From contig NW_004450401.1 in the NCBI RefSeq assembly GCF_000321225.1, positions 4,242,555 to 4,306,554 on the forward strand: DNA of 64,000 nt. Direction: 5' to 3'. Shown here piece by piece: positions 9,901-21,700 of the stretch. Numbering within the stretch: position 1 is the stretch's first letter; each line of letters starts with the position of its first letter. The translations under genes and the position numbers were made by a program. The notes beneath the pieces were generated by a model, which saw only the letters and a list, made by a program, of their open reading frames with translations, did no database searches and was not told where the DNA came from. Source of the DNA: Odobenus rosmarus divergens (Eukaryota; Chordata; Mammalia; Carnivora; Odobenidae).

Positions 9901-12762
9901 GGCATCACAGTTTCCGAGAGGCCTTAGGCAGGCCTTGCAGGTCATGGTGGACCCCCAGAGAGCAGTTCATCTTGCATTTAGCCAGTACTCACTGCTCACC
10001 TGTTCTGGGCAGGAGCCCTTAAGAACTGAATAGGATACAGAGCCTGGCTTGACAGGGAGTGCATGGCCCTTGGGAGGTCACAGGTAATTGCATAAGAGGG
10101 TGGGGAATGCTATACAATATTGTGGGATATCCCAGAGGTGAAACCTTTCTTCAGTGCTTAGAGAAGTAGGGGAAGTAATGGAGGACTTCCCAGAGGAGGT
10201 GACTTGTGAACTGGGTCTTGGAGAATGACTGATTCCAAAAGAGTATTCTTTTGAGAGAAAAGGGAGGAAGAAAGGCATGGGTTGCAGACTGGTGTGTTTG
10301 AGGAAGGAGGAAACCAGAATAGTTTTTTTAAGGTTTATTTATTTATTAGAGAGAGAGAGAGAGAGCGCGAGAGCACATGCATAGCAGGGAGTGGCAGAGG
10401 GAGAGGGAGAGACAGACAGGCTCTGCGCTGAGCACAGAGCCTGATGTGGGTCTTTTTTTTTTTTTTTAAAGATTTTATTTATTTATTTGAGAGAGAGAAT
10501 GAGAGAGAGAGAGAGAGCACATGAGAGGGGGGAGGGTCAGAGGGAGAAGCAGACTCCCTGCTGAGCAGGGAGCCCAACGCGGGACTCGATCCTGGGACTC
10601 CAGGATCATGACCTGAGCTGAAGGCAGTCGCTTAACCAACTGGGCCACCTAGGCGCCCCTGATGTGGGTCTTGACGTGCTTGATCTCACGACCCCGAGAT
10701 CACGACCCCAGCCAAAACTAAGAGTCAGATGCTCAATCGACTGCACCCCCCAGGCGTCCCCAGAATATCTGTGAGAGGCACTGGTGGGAAGTGAGGCAGG
10801 AAAGTGGGCAAGGCCAGAGTGTAGAGGTTCTCATGTGCTATGGTCTGAGGTTTGAGGTACTCATTCAACAGATATTTATTGAGCCCAATTATGTGCCAGG
10901 CACTGTTTTAGATGCTGGGCGCTGGCATTGGGCAAGACAAAGTCCCTACCCTCACGAGGGGCCATTCAAGTGGGGAAGATAGATAATAAGCACCTACACA
11001 AATAAGCGTGTCAGGCTGTGGTAAGTACCGTGGGGAAATACTGCAGGGGCAGGAGGGTGGGCTGTCAGAGCAGTAAGTGTCCCGGGGCTCTGGGAAGACC
11101 GCTGCTAGGACAGCGTTTGAGCAGAGGCTGAGGGGAGGGAGGGAACAGCCCACGTGGTATGGGTAGGAAGGCCTTCCAGGCTGAGGGAAAGTCCCTGCCG
11201 GTCCCCAAGGCGGGAGCAGACCCTATAGGCCACCGTGGTCCATGGGAGTCGGGTTTCTTTTTCGTTTGTTTTTATTATATTTGTAAGCAGAGGAGTGACG
11301 TAGGTAAGTGTATGCCTTACAGAATGTCAGCCCTTGGCGTTTGGTTTGAAAGAGGGTTGCGAGAGGGTGAAGCCGGAGTCAGGTCAAAGGCCTGCGAGCG
11401 GACAAAAGCCATCCGTTCTTTTTCTGATGCTTTTTTTTTTCTTTAAGATTTTATTTATTTATTTATTTATTTATTTGACACAGAGAGAGAGGTAGCGAGA
11501 GCAGGAACACAAGCAGGCGGCATGTGAGAGGGAGAAGCAGGCCTACCGTGGAGCAGGGAGCCCGATGTGGGGCTCGAACCCAGGACCCTGGGATCATGAC
11601 CAGTGCCGAAGGCAGACGCTTAACGACTGAGCCACCCAGGCGCCCCTTTCTGATGCATTTATTGGTGTTTCTCTAACACATAAGTTTCTGAGCTCTTACT
11701 AAGTCGCGGGTACTGTGCACGCGTCTGGGGAAGACAGTGGTGAGGAGCAAGGACTCAGGTAGGTCTTCTAGGTGTTTGTCACCAACAGGACCGACAGACT
11801 GGACAGGGGACAGAGAGCAGAGGACAACTTTGAGGGTCACCGTTGCAGCAAAAGCCACAGGAATTTGTGACTAGTCAGCTGTCAGGGAAAGGGACCGGAA
11901 GGAGTCATTGTTGAGGGCAAAAGAAAATCCGGAAGGAGTCATTGTTGAGGGCAAAAGAAAATCCTTTAGGAGGAGTGGAAGGAGGAAAAATAGGCCAGGT
12001 GCTGCCTGGTGGGGGCTGCAGTTCCTGCTCTCCCAGGTGGAGCAGTTGCTCCAGGCACCGCGGGGACAGGCAGTGACGCGCTGGGCCCCTGTTCTTAGTG
12101 CTCGCAGACACCGCCCTGAGCCGACAGCGTCTCTGCCTGCTCACCAGGCGCAGGCTCCACACACAATCAGGCCATTGCTAGCCATGGCCGAGCGTAAACT
12201 ACATTCAGGTAGGTGAGGGGCTGTCACTGGCTGGGTGGCTGTGGGCAATCACATAGCCTTTCTGAGCCTCGGTTCCAGTATCTGTAAAATGGGTGGATAA
12301 CTTCATCACAGAGTTGTGGTGAAAAGCACATGTGACAATGGCTGTGAGAAGGCTTTGTGAACAGTCACGGCTTGAGCCCAACTTATTTAGGTATCCAGTA
12401 TGTCTCCATGGGGAGGGGGGTGTGTCTGGACATAGACAGAGGGTGGCTCAGGGCGCTAATGTAGGACCATCTGTGCTTGCTTTAAGCTGAGCAACGAATA
12501 ATGCCATTTCTTTGTTCTCTTTCTAGCTGGTTCTGAGGACATGGGGACCACGGTCAATGGAGATGTGTTTCAGGTAAGCAAGATTCTGTCATAACAGCGG
12601 TAGGAACTGACAGCCTGGGTCTCAATAACTTATGGCCCCATCATCGGTGGGATTAGGGCTCCAAGTTATTCTATTCATTATGTCTGATGCATTGGGATGG
12701 GAACATAGACAAGGGTTTTGACATGTTTTCTTCCTTCGCTCCCTCCCTTCCTTCCTTCCCTC

Positions 12763-12793
<31 letters not shown>

Positions 12794-15700
12794 GTCGTGT
12801 GGGGGAAGGGCAGGAAGAATAAGGACCACTATAGACAGGGATTGATGGTGTGTGGCCTCAGGTTGCCCATGGTGATGTCCAGCAAGGAGAGATAAAGTGG
12901 CCCACAGTGGCACAGTGCACACTGGGCCCTGCACGCATCTGTGCCCCACTGGTGGAAAGCTGGACTGAGTGACCGTGTTCGAGCATTTCTTTTTAAGATT
13001 TTTTAAATTTTTTAAAAATGTTTTATTTATTATTCATGAGAGTCAGAGAGAGAGAGAGAGAGAGAGAGGCAGAAGCAGAGGGAGAAGGAGGCTCCCTGCC
13101 GAGCAGGGAGCCCGATGCAGGGCTCGATCCCAGGACCCCGGAATCATGACCTGAGCCGAAGGCAGACGCTTAACCATCTGAGCCACCCAGGTGCCCCCGT
13201 GTCCGAGCATTTTAAGTGCAGGTCTTTGAGCCAGAGATTCCACTGCTTTGAATCTTCCCTAAAGAAAGAATTGGACAAGGCCTCCCAGATTTTTGCAGGA
13301 TTATTTACAAAAGTAGACAAACTATGTGGTGAGCACAGCATAACATAGACGGAAGTTGAGTCACTATGTTGTACACCTACAATTAATGTAACATTGTATG
13401 TCAACTGTATTCAAACAGAAAGTTAAAAAAATAACAGACAAACTGAAACGACTTAAGTGTCCAGCATCAAGGGCCTGGGTAGGTAAATTGGAAAACCATG
13501 CTGTTGTTCAAAAGAGCAATCAGAGCTTTCTGTATTGACATGAAAAGATGCCCACGATATATCAAGTGGAAAAGCCCCTGGCAGAATAATATGCACAGTG
13601 TGATCCAGTTTTTTTTTATTTTAGAAATATATTTGTGCAGAATATCTGAAAGGATGTGCACCAGCTCTTAACAATGGTTAAGAGTGGTTAGCCCCGAGGT
13701 ATGGGGGTGAGATCAGAAAAAGAAAAGGCTTTCACTTTCACTGGATTGTTTTAAAATTCCTCATAATGGGGGCGCCTGGGTGGCTCAGTCGTTAAGCATC
13801 TGCCTTTGGCTCAGGTCATGATCCCAGGGTCCTGGGATCGAGCCCCGCATCAGGCTCCCTGCTCAGCAGGAAGCCTGCTTCTCCCTCTTCCACTCCCCCT
13901 GCTTGGGCTCCCTCTCTTGCTGTGTCTCTGTCAAATAAGTAAATAAAATCTTTAAAAAAAATAAAATTAAAAAAAAAATCCTCATAATGATCTTATACCC
14001 ACCCCACCCCCCACAACACCAGTAAGGATATTTCTGGTTAGACTACTTCTTTCTGTACCCACCTCCTCCTTCCCCACATTTATACACAAATGGGTTTAAG
14101 AGTCCTTACACTGGGAGAACTTGGCCCACAGATGGCATCCCCAGGACCCTGTAGATGGAACAGTCCCCCCCCACCCATGCTTGGGTGGGATAGAGACCCT
14201 TGACCCCTGGGGCTGCAGCTTCAGGATCTCCTGAGCCCCACCCTATTGAAGCGCTGGCCTCCCAAGTCCTCAGTGGGGAATAAACAATACTTTCTTATGT
14301 AAGAGGGATAGGCTGGTTCCGTACGTGGGGAACCTAGCCAAGTCCCGTTTCTGGAAAATTACTCAACTATAAGCTAGAAAAGTCAGTCTTTAGGACTTTA
14401 GGAGCTTTGTCTCCTTAGGTCTGAGAGCACCCGGTAAACAGCATTTACTCGTGTACAATTCGGTAGATCATGGAGACCCAGGCTGCCCCTATCCTGGGCA
14501 CACTCAAAAGGACTTCACTTGACCCAAAAGGTCTATGTCCTAAAGTGGACCTGGAGCTGGAGATACACTTAGAACTGCAGAAATATCTAGAACACTATGA
14601 GCAAGATAATATTTCCCCTTTCTGTAGGTTAGGATCTTGAGGCTTCTCTGTCCTCAACCCCCCAGCCTTACTTTTTATTTGGTGGATATAGGAAATCCCA
14701 GGCCTCCTTCCCAGTCTTAGTGGGAACTCTTATTCTCATTGCTACTAATAACCCATGTATGTTTATTTGTAAATTATTTCACTCCATGCCATTCTAGAAT
14801 CCTTACAGGCAGGGGAGGGGTCATGAATGAGGTGAGTCACTCAGGAACTTAGTGGCAAAGCTCAGGTTCTCCTAGGTCTCCTGCCCCTGATCTGGTACCC
14901 TCTGTCCCATCCCTTGTGCTGGAACTGGCCTGCCACAGTGGCTGGATCTTAGGCAGAAAGCCCCTGTAGACTTTTTTAGGATTGACCATAGACCAGGGTA
15001 TGGTTCATGCTGCAGGAGGAAGGTGGGGGGAAGCCTTGCTTGGACATGCCCAACACTTTCAAGGGTCCTGGGCAGAGCTCTCTGGCTACACTTCTTATTC
15101 TTTCCTGGCAACCTCTGGGCCACAAGGGTGTTCAGCTATAAACCTGGTCCTCAAGGCGTAAGGATGAGCCTGCCCACACCTATTCCAGCCCCATCTGGCA
15201 CTGCCAGGGACACGGATGGAAGGCCCCTGCAGACTTCCCCCCTCCTGCACAATCTCTCTCCCCCGCCACGCACTGCCACCATCCCCCTTTGAGCTACTTA
15301 GAGGGATCAGCAGCTCAGCTTAGCTCCGCTTTAGCTGGACAATCCCAAAGACGGATATGCCTCATCCTCCTGGCTGTCTCTGGAGTCACAGCACATCCTT
15401 GGCCAGCCTGACCCATGGAGGCTTTCATGGTCATGTCCAGCAGAGGGGTCCCTCAGCAAAGGGATGCCAGGGAACTGGACCCAGATAAGCCTGTCCTGAC
15501 TGTAGCCTTTCAGTCCTGGCCATTTCTGCCCCCTTCCCTGTTGAGCTTGGGTGGGGGGCGGTGCTCAGAGCATTCCTGCAGCCACTGGGGAGCCCGCCTG
15601 GGCTGCCAGCCTGTAGCTGACCCTCAACCTCACTGCTCACTGGCAGGGGCCAGGCCAGGAAAATTAGTCCAGCAGGGCCAGAGAAGAGGAGCCAGCAAAC

Positions 15701-18700
15701 TGCTTCTCAGGACTCAGCATGCCGGCAACACCGCTGTGTGCTTCCTGGTCGGGCCGCAACACAGGCCCATGTCCGCGGGGTCTGCCGGGCTGACCGTGAA
15801 CCGCGGGGTCTGCCGGGCTGATTGTGAACCACACAGCCCCGCCGGCCCTCACCTGTGCACAACCTCCACAGCTTACAGGGGCCCCACTTCATACTCGGAG
15901 TGGAGTGGGATGTTGTCTCTCCCATTTAATAGGCGATGAGACCCCAGGAGCCCAGGGAAGGGACTTCTCAGAGGTCACACATCCAATGAGTGGCAGGAGG
16001 GGACTTTAAAGCCCAGGCCCTCTGATGCTGTGTGCCGTGGCTTTGCAGACAGCCACTCGTCCCTTCATTCCGCCAGCTCCCATGCCGTGAGTGCCGCGCA
16101 CTGTGCTCGGGGCAGTGGATGTGATGGCAAATCCGCCACTGTTGTCCTCAAAGAGCTGGCTTCTGACAGAGGACAGAGACCTGGAAAGAAGTGATGATAG
16201 TGCAGGATGGTAAGGGCTCAGATACAGGGGTGGTGTCAAGCGCTAGGAGTCCGAGTTCTTAACAATGTGTCAGGCATCACCCAAGGGCTCTAAGCGTATT
16301 AGCTCGCTTCATCCTCCCAACACCCCCGTGATGTAGGTTCTGTCTTTAACCCCATTTCACAGACCAAGAGGAAGATGCACAGGGAGCTTTAATAGCTCAC
16401 TCTAGTTCCACAGCTGGGAAGGGCTGGGACTTGAACCAGGCTCTGGCGCCAGGTGCTGCACTCAGTCAAGGAGTGCGACAGGGAGGGGCTGCTGGAAGTG
16501 GGTTTCCAGGCTGCCCAGGGGCACGTGGCTGGTCTTGACTGATAGGAAAGCATGTGCAAAGGTACAGAGCGTAAGGCACTCTCTGTGGGCCTTGCCTGGA
16601 GCCTGGGGCCTGCTGCAGACAATGGTGTGCTGGGGGAGCCCAGAGACGCCAAAGCTACAGGGCTGGTGTGATGGGAGGGGAGGGCCCCCTGCCCCCACCC
16701 CCGGGCACAGCTCCCAGCCAGAGCCTGCTAGTGGGCCGAGCTGTGGATGCACAGGTGGAGGAGGCATGTCTAGCTTGGCCGAGCTTCACACCCTGGGCCT
16801 CGGGCATGGCCACCTCTGGGCACAGTGTGCTTGGAACTACACTGAGCAGTGCTCCTGGATGTGTGGTGCCCTTGGACGTGCGGTGCGGCTGCTCCAGGGC
16901 CCATGAGAAGCACCCATGGGAGTCCAAGTGGCTCCTCGAGGCTGCTCCTGCACCCAGGCTGGGGTGCTGTGATGGGCTGTGGCAGAGGAGTTTGGATGGA
17001 ATCAGTAAGGCCTGGGCTTCATTTGTGGCTCTTCCCAACCAGAAGGGCTTGGGCTACTCTCTTGACTGCTCTGAGTTGATTTCTCACTTGTCAAAAGGGG
17101 ATAAGAGGCCCTGCCCTGCTGTCCCCACAGGGCTGTTGGGAAAAAGTGCTCTGCAGCCCAGGGAAGCTTCTTGTAAGTTCCTGGCCATGCTACTAAGTGA
17201 GCTGAGGGGTGGTAGTGTGTGGGTGTGAGAGATGGGGGATGGGGCAGGGGGCACTTGGAGGAGCGGGCACCGTCTCTGATCTTGGGGAAGCAGACTTAGG
17301 GAGACAGAGAGTAAGTGTGTCACAAATCACGTGACGCTGAAGTGACTTTTGTCCCTGCTGAGCTATGTGGCCAGCATGTTTCACACCCAGGAATTCAGCT
17401 GGAATCTCAGCTCTGCCAGTTCCCAGCCCGGTGACCTTGGGACTCTGGAGCTAGAGTTTCTCTACCTGTAAAACACAGATGATAAAACCCATCGTGTAGG
17501 GTTCTAAAGATCAAAGAGATCAGTTTAATTGTGATTCCTCTGCAAGTTTTAAAGCACTAAAACCTGGGACTCTTAATTTTAGGGTAGGCTTTATGGGTAT
17601 GGTGGGCCTGAAGGACACCAGTGTGATAAAACTCCTGCCTAAGAGACCCTTCTCCAGCCCATATCCCCCACCCCTTCTCCTCCCATGCCTGGAAACATCG
17701 CTGTACTCAAGTTTCCCAGAGGCACTGGCCCCACAGGGTCCTTACGCTTCCAGTTCTGGTCTAAAATGGCCTTTCCCTGTCTCTGCCCCCAGACTAGAAT
17801 GACTGTGTCCGCCCTTGTCTCTGCTCTTTACCTGACTTGTGTTACAGTGCGTACCCCAGCCGTGGTCCTCATTTGTGAGAGATTCGCTCTGCCAAACTCC
17901 CGGGGGACAGGTTGTTTTTTTCATCCCTATCCCTAAGCCTGAGCATATGCTCATTCATTCAAGAAATGTTCTAGAGATCCTCCTACAGCCAGGCCTTCCC
18001 TGTTCTAGATACTATACAGAGACGGGGAGTCTCAGTCCTTATGGGGCTCACTTACTTGCGGCTGGCGGCGGGTGGAGACAGATAGTAAACATGTAAACAT
18101 GTCATTTCAGATAGCCGGAAGTGCTGTGAGGATAATGAAACACAGCACCTTAATAAGCATGTATACACAGAAGTAACTGCAGTTGTCTGCACATGGCACA
18201 TCCTATAGGATTGGGTGGGGGAGGCCTGGTGGCCTGGCCTCAGGACAGGGTTGTTCCTGGAAGGGGGCAGGGTGGGGCACACTCAACATTAGTGATCAAC
18301 TTCTGTTCTCCAGATTAGAGCCCTGGAAGGGCCCCTCGGGTGTGGTGAGAGGCTGTCTAAATTGAAGTGTAATCCTGTGCCAGAAAGAATAGGGCAGTGT
18401 TCCAGCCGTCCCACCCAAGGGTGGGCCTGACCCCAGGGAGGTGCCAGGCTACACACCCTGCCCTGGGCCCGCCCTTCCCTCTCCCCCTAGACAGGGGGAG
18501 ACTGCATCCCTCATGTTCCCGCTGCGTGCTCCTTCACCCGGGCTGTCCACACCCCTTTGGGCAAACATTTACCCAGCACATCTGGCTCCGGGGATATGCA
18601 TCCATGCAGCCACTGCTTAATGAGCACTGATGTGTGCCAAGGACAGTGGGGAGCACCCCTGGGCAGAGGGCGGCACCGGACGTTGTCTTGTGGGGACAGG

Positions 18701-21700
18701 ACATTAAACACCAATGTTCCTGAGAGTTTTTTTTTCTTTTCTTTTCTTTTCTTTTTAAGATTTTATTTATTTATTTATTTGAGAGAGAGAGAGAGAGCAC
18801 ATGAGAGGGGGGAGGTTTAGAGGGAGAAGCAGACTCCCTGCTGAGCAGGGAGCCCGATGCGGGACTCGATCCCGGGACTCCAGGATCATGACCTGAGCTG
18901 AAGGCAGTCGCCTAACCAACTGAGCCACCCAGGCGCCCAAGTTTTTTTTTTTTTTCTTTTAAAGATTTTATTTATTCATTTGAGAGAGAACACAAGCTGG
19001 GGGGAGGGGGCAAAGAGAGAGGGAGAGGGAGAAGCAAACTCCCCGTTCAGTGGGGAGCCCGATGCGGGGATCGATCCAAGGACCCCAGGATCATGACCTG
19101 CGTCGAAGGTAGCCGCTTAGCGGAGTGAGCCAGCCAGGCGCCCCTGTTGCTGACAGATTTGATGAATGCTTGAAAGACAGGGAGTGATGAAAGGATGGGG
19201 CAGGGGTTCAGAGGCTATACATAAGGTCCTGCTCTGCCCACCGGGAGCTCCTGGTCCGGCAGGGAGACTCATGCAGAAGGTGAAGGCTGTAACAGAGCAC
19301 AGAGAAGAAGGGGTGTGAAATCTGCCGAGGGGGTGGCTACTCTAGAGGATGGAAGAAGATTTCATCAGCTGAAGAAGGGAGGAGAGGGCAACAACTGCAG
19401 CTAGCCCGGGGAGGAGACAGACGCTCGGGGCAGCAGGCGTGTGTGGGGTGTGTGCTGCTGGGAATGTGTAGGTGCCGAGTGTCAGAGGGGGAGTGGCAGG
19501 AGATGGGGCTGGACTGGAAAGGGTCTTTGGCTTTGAGAGACCACAGGGGGTCACAGCCTTGCTGGGTTGAGCTCTCAGCCCCCAGCTCTTGGAGTCCCTA
19601 GCTCTGGCAGGCCACCTGGGGAAGTGGGTAGAGCCTCGACCTGGGAGTCAGAGGCCTGGACGCCCGCCACTACATCATGCCATCACTCCTGGCCTCAGTT
19701 TCCTTCCCTGTAAGATAAGACTGAATAATAATTCTAGCTACCACTCACAGAGTGGTAGAATCTGTGCTAGAATCACTCCACACCAGGCCCACTTCTAGAT
19801 GTCCTACAAAGACTGTCATGTCAAATCCTCACAACAGCTCTTAGAGGTAGTTTTATTATTATTCTCATTTTTTGGATGAGGAAACTGAGGCCCAGCAAGG
19901 TTGAGCAAACTTGCCTCCACTACACATGCATCTAGTAAGCAGTGTAGGTGGGATCTGAACCAGACAGCCCAGGTTCACCACTGTGCAATCCCAGCCACGC
20001 CATCCTGCCCCATCCCAGGGCTGCTAATTCACCTAGCAGATGTTTACTGAATATCTTTTGTGTGCCAAGCACTGTGCTGGGCAAAGGGGACAGAGTGATG
20101 AGCCGGCTCGACAAGGACCCTGCTGTCACGAAGACAGACAGTGGACAAGCAAACATAAAGTGAGGTCTTTCGGACTGTGTAACTGTTAGCGGGTGAATAA
20201 GACTGCAATAGAGACTTTAATAACAGGAACACAAGGGACTCACTGTGTGCCAGGAAGTGTTCAAGGCTCTGTACATTTTTAAATTCATTTCCTCCTTCCA
20301 TCAGTGTGAAGGGGTGGCTACTCTTATTGAGGCTGCTTCATGACCAGGAAGGTGAGGCTCACAGGGGCCGTGTCACTCGCCCAGGTCCCCCACGGGAGAG
20401 CGTCGCTGGCGAAGGGCACAGCGAGTATAAAGGCAGGGTATAGTCACGGGAGGCAGCAGGTGGGAGGCTGCTGGGGACAGCTGAGGCAGCCACATGTGGT
20501 GGCCGGTGGGGGGCGGTCCTGGTACTCAGGCAGCAGCAGAGGCAACAGGGCGGGTACGCAGGCTGTGCGCACTGCTGTGTGTTTGCGCCCTAGGAGGCTA
20601 ACGGTCCAGCAGATGGCTATGCGGCGATTGCCCAGGCTGACAGACTGACTCAGGAACCCGAGAGCATCCGCAAGTGGAGAGAGGAGCAGAGGAAACGGCT
20701 GCAGGAGCTGGGTGAGGGCAGGGCTGAGGCTGGGAGCGGCTCCCAGCTGGGTTGGCTGGTTGGGACATGTGGGGGTGGGGAAGCCTGAGGGTACAGGACC
20801 CCCACTCACACGGCCTTAATGTGGGTGTTGGGGGAGGATGGGCCCTGAGGCTGCCTGCCAGGGGGCGGGGCGAGAAGTAGCCAGGGCAGCTGTGCCCTCA
20901 CATTCCTACGGCGGAGCTGCCACTTACTCTCCTGTTGGGGTCACAGACGCTGCCTCCAAGGTGACAGAACAGGAGTGGCGGGAGAAAGCCAAGAAGGACC
21001 TGGAGGAGTGGAACCAGCGTCAGAGTGAACAAGTCGAGAAGAACAAGATCAATAACCGGTGAGAGGAGCTATGGGGACAGGAGAGGAATTATGGGGACAT
21101 GGGGGGAGTAATGGGAACATGAGGGGAGTAATGGGAACATGGGGGACTATGGGGACACAAGGGGAATTATGGGGACATGGGGGACTATGAGGACATGAGG
21201 AGAGTTATGGGGACATGAGGGGACTATGAGGACATGAGGGGACTATGAAGACATGAGGGGAGTTATGAGGACATGAGGGGAGTTATGGGAACATGAGGGG
21301 ACTATGAGGACATGAGGGGACTATGAAGACATGAGGGGAATTATGGGGACACGAGGGGACTATGGGGACACGAGGGGACTATGGGGACACGAGGGGAGTT
21401 ATGGGGACATGGGGGGAGTAATGGGGACATGAGGGGAGTTATGGGGACACGAGGGGACTATAAGGACATGAGGGGAGTTATGGGAACATGAGGGGACTAT
21501 GAGGACATGGGGGGAGTAATGGGGACATGAGGGGAGTTATGGGGACACGAGGGGACTATGAGGACACGAGGGGAGTAATGGGAACATGAGGGGACTATGA
21601 GGACATGAGGGGAGTTATGGGGACATGGGGGGAGTAATGGGAACATGAGGGGAGTTATGGGGACATGGGGGGAGTAATGGGAACATGAGGGGAGTTATGG

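Larger units (their letters stand above)
6755..12526 (+). other. CLTB: CLTB intron 1
   Basis: About 5.8 kb between donor gtgagt (6755) and acceptor ttctag (12526). It begins inside the CpG island. It holds MIR-like sequence (about 7260-7450 and 7840-8110), L2-like sequence in reverse orientation (about 10080-10310 and 10850-11400), three Can-SINEs and a 34-bp tandem duplication at 11895. Stretches 8.1-10.0 kb show nothing that I can assign. No other gene is recognised. Confidence 0.6.
12574..20593 (+). other. CLTB: CLTB intron 2
   Basis: About 8 kb from donor gtaagc to acceptor ccctag. It holds four Can-SINEs, an L1 3' end (13.3-13.75 kb), MIR/L2 remnants (16.07-16.5, 18.6-18.7, 19.15-19.55, 19.74-19.99 and 20.2-20.4 kb), a pyrimidine microsatellite and a 28-bp tandem duplication. 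Sequence at 14.0-15.7 and 16.5-18.5 kb is anonymous. The open frames here are not supported as genes. Confidence 0.6.
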
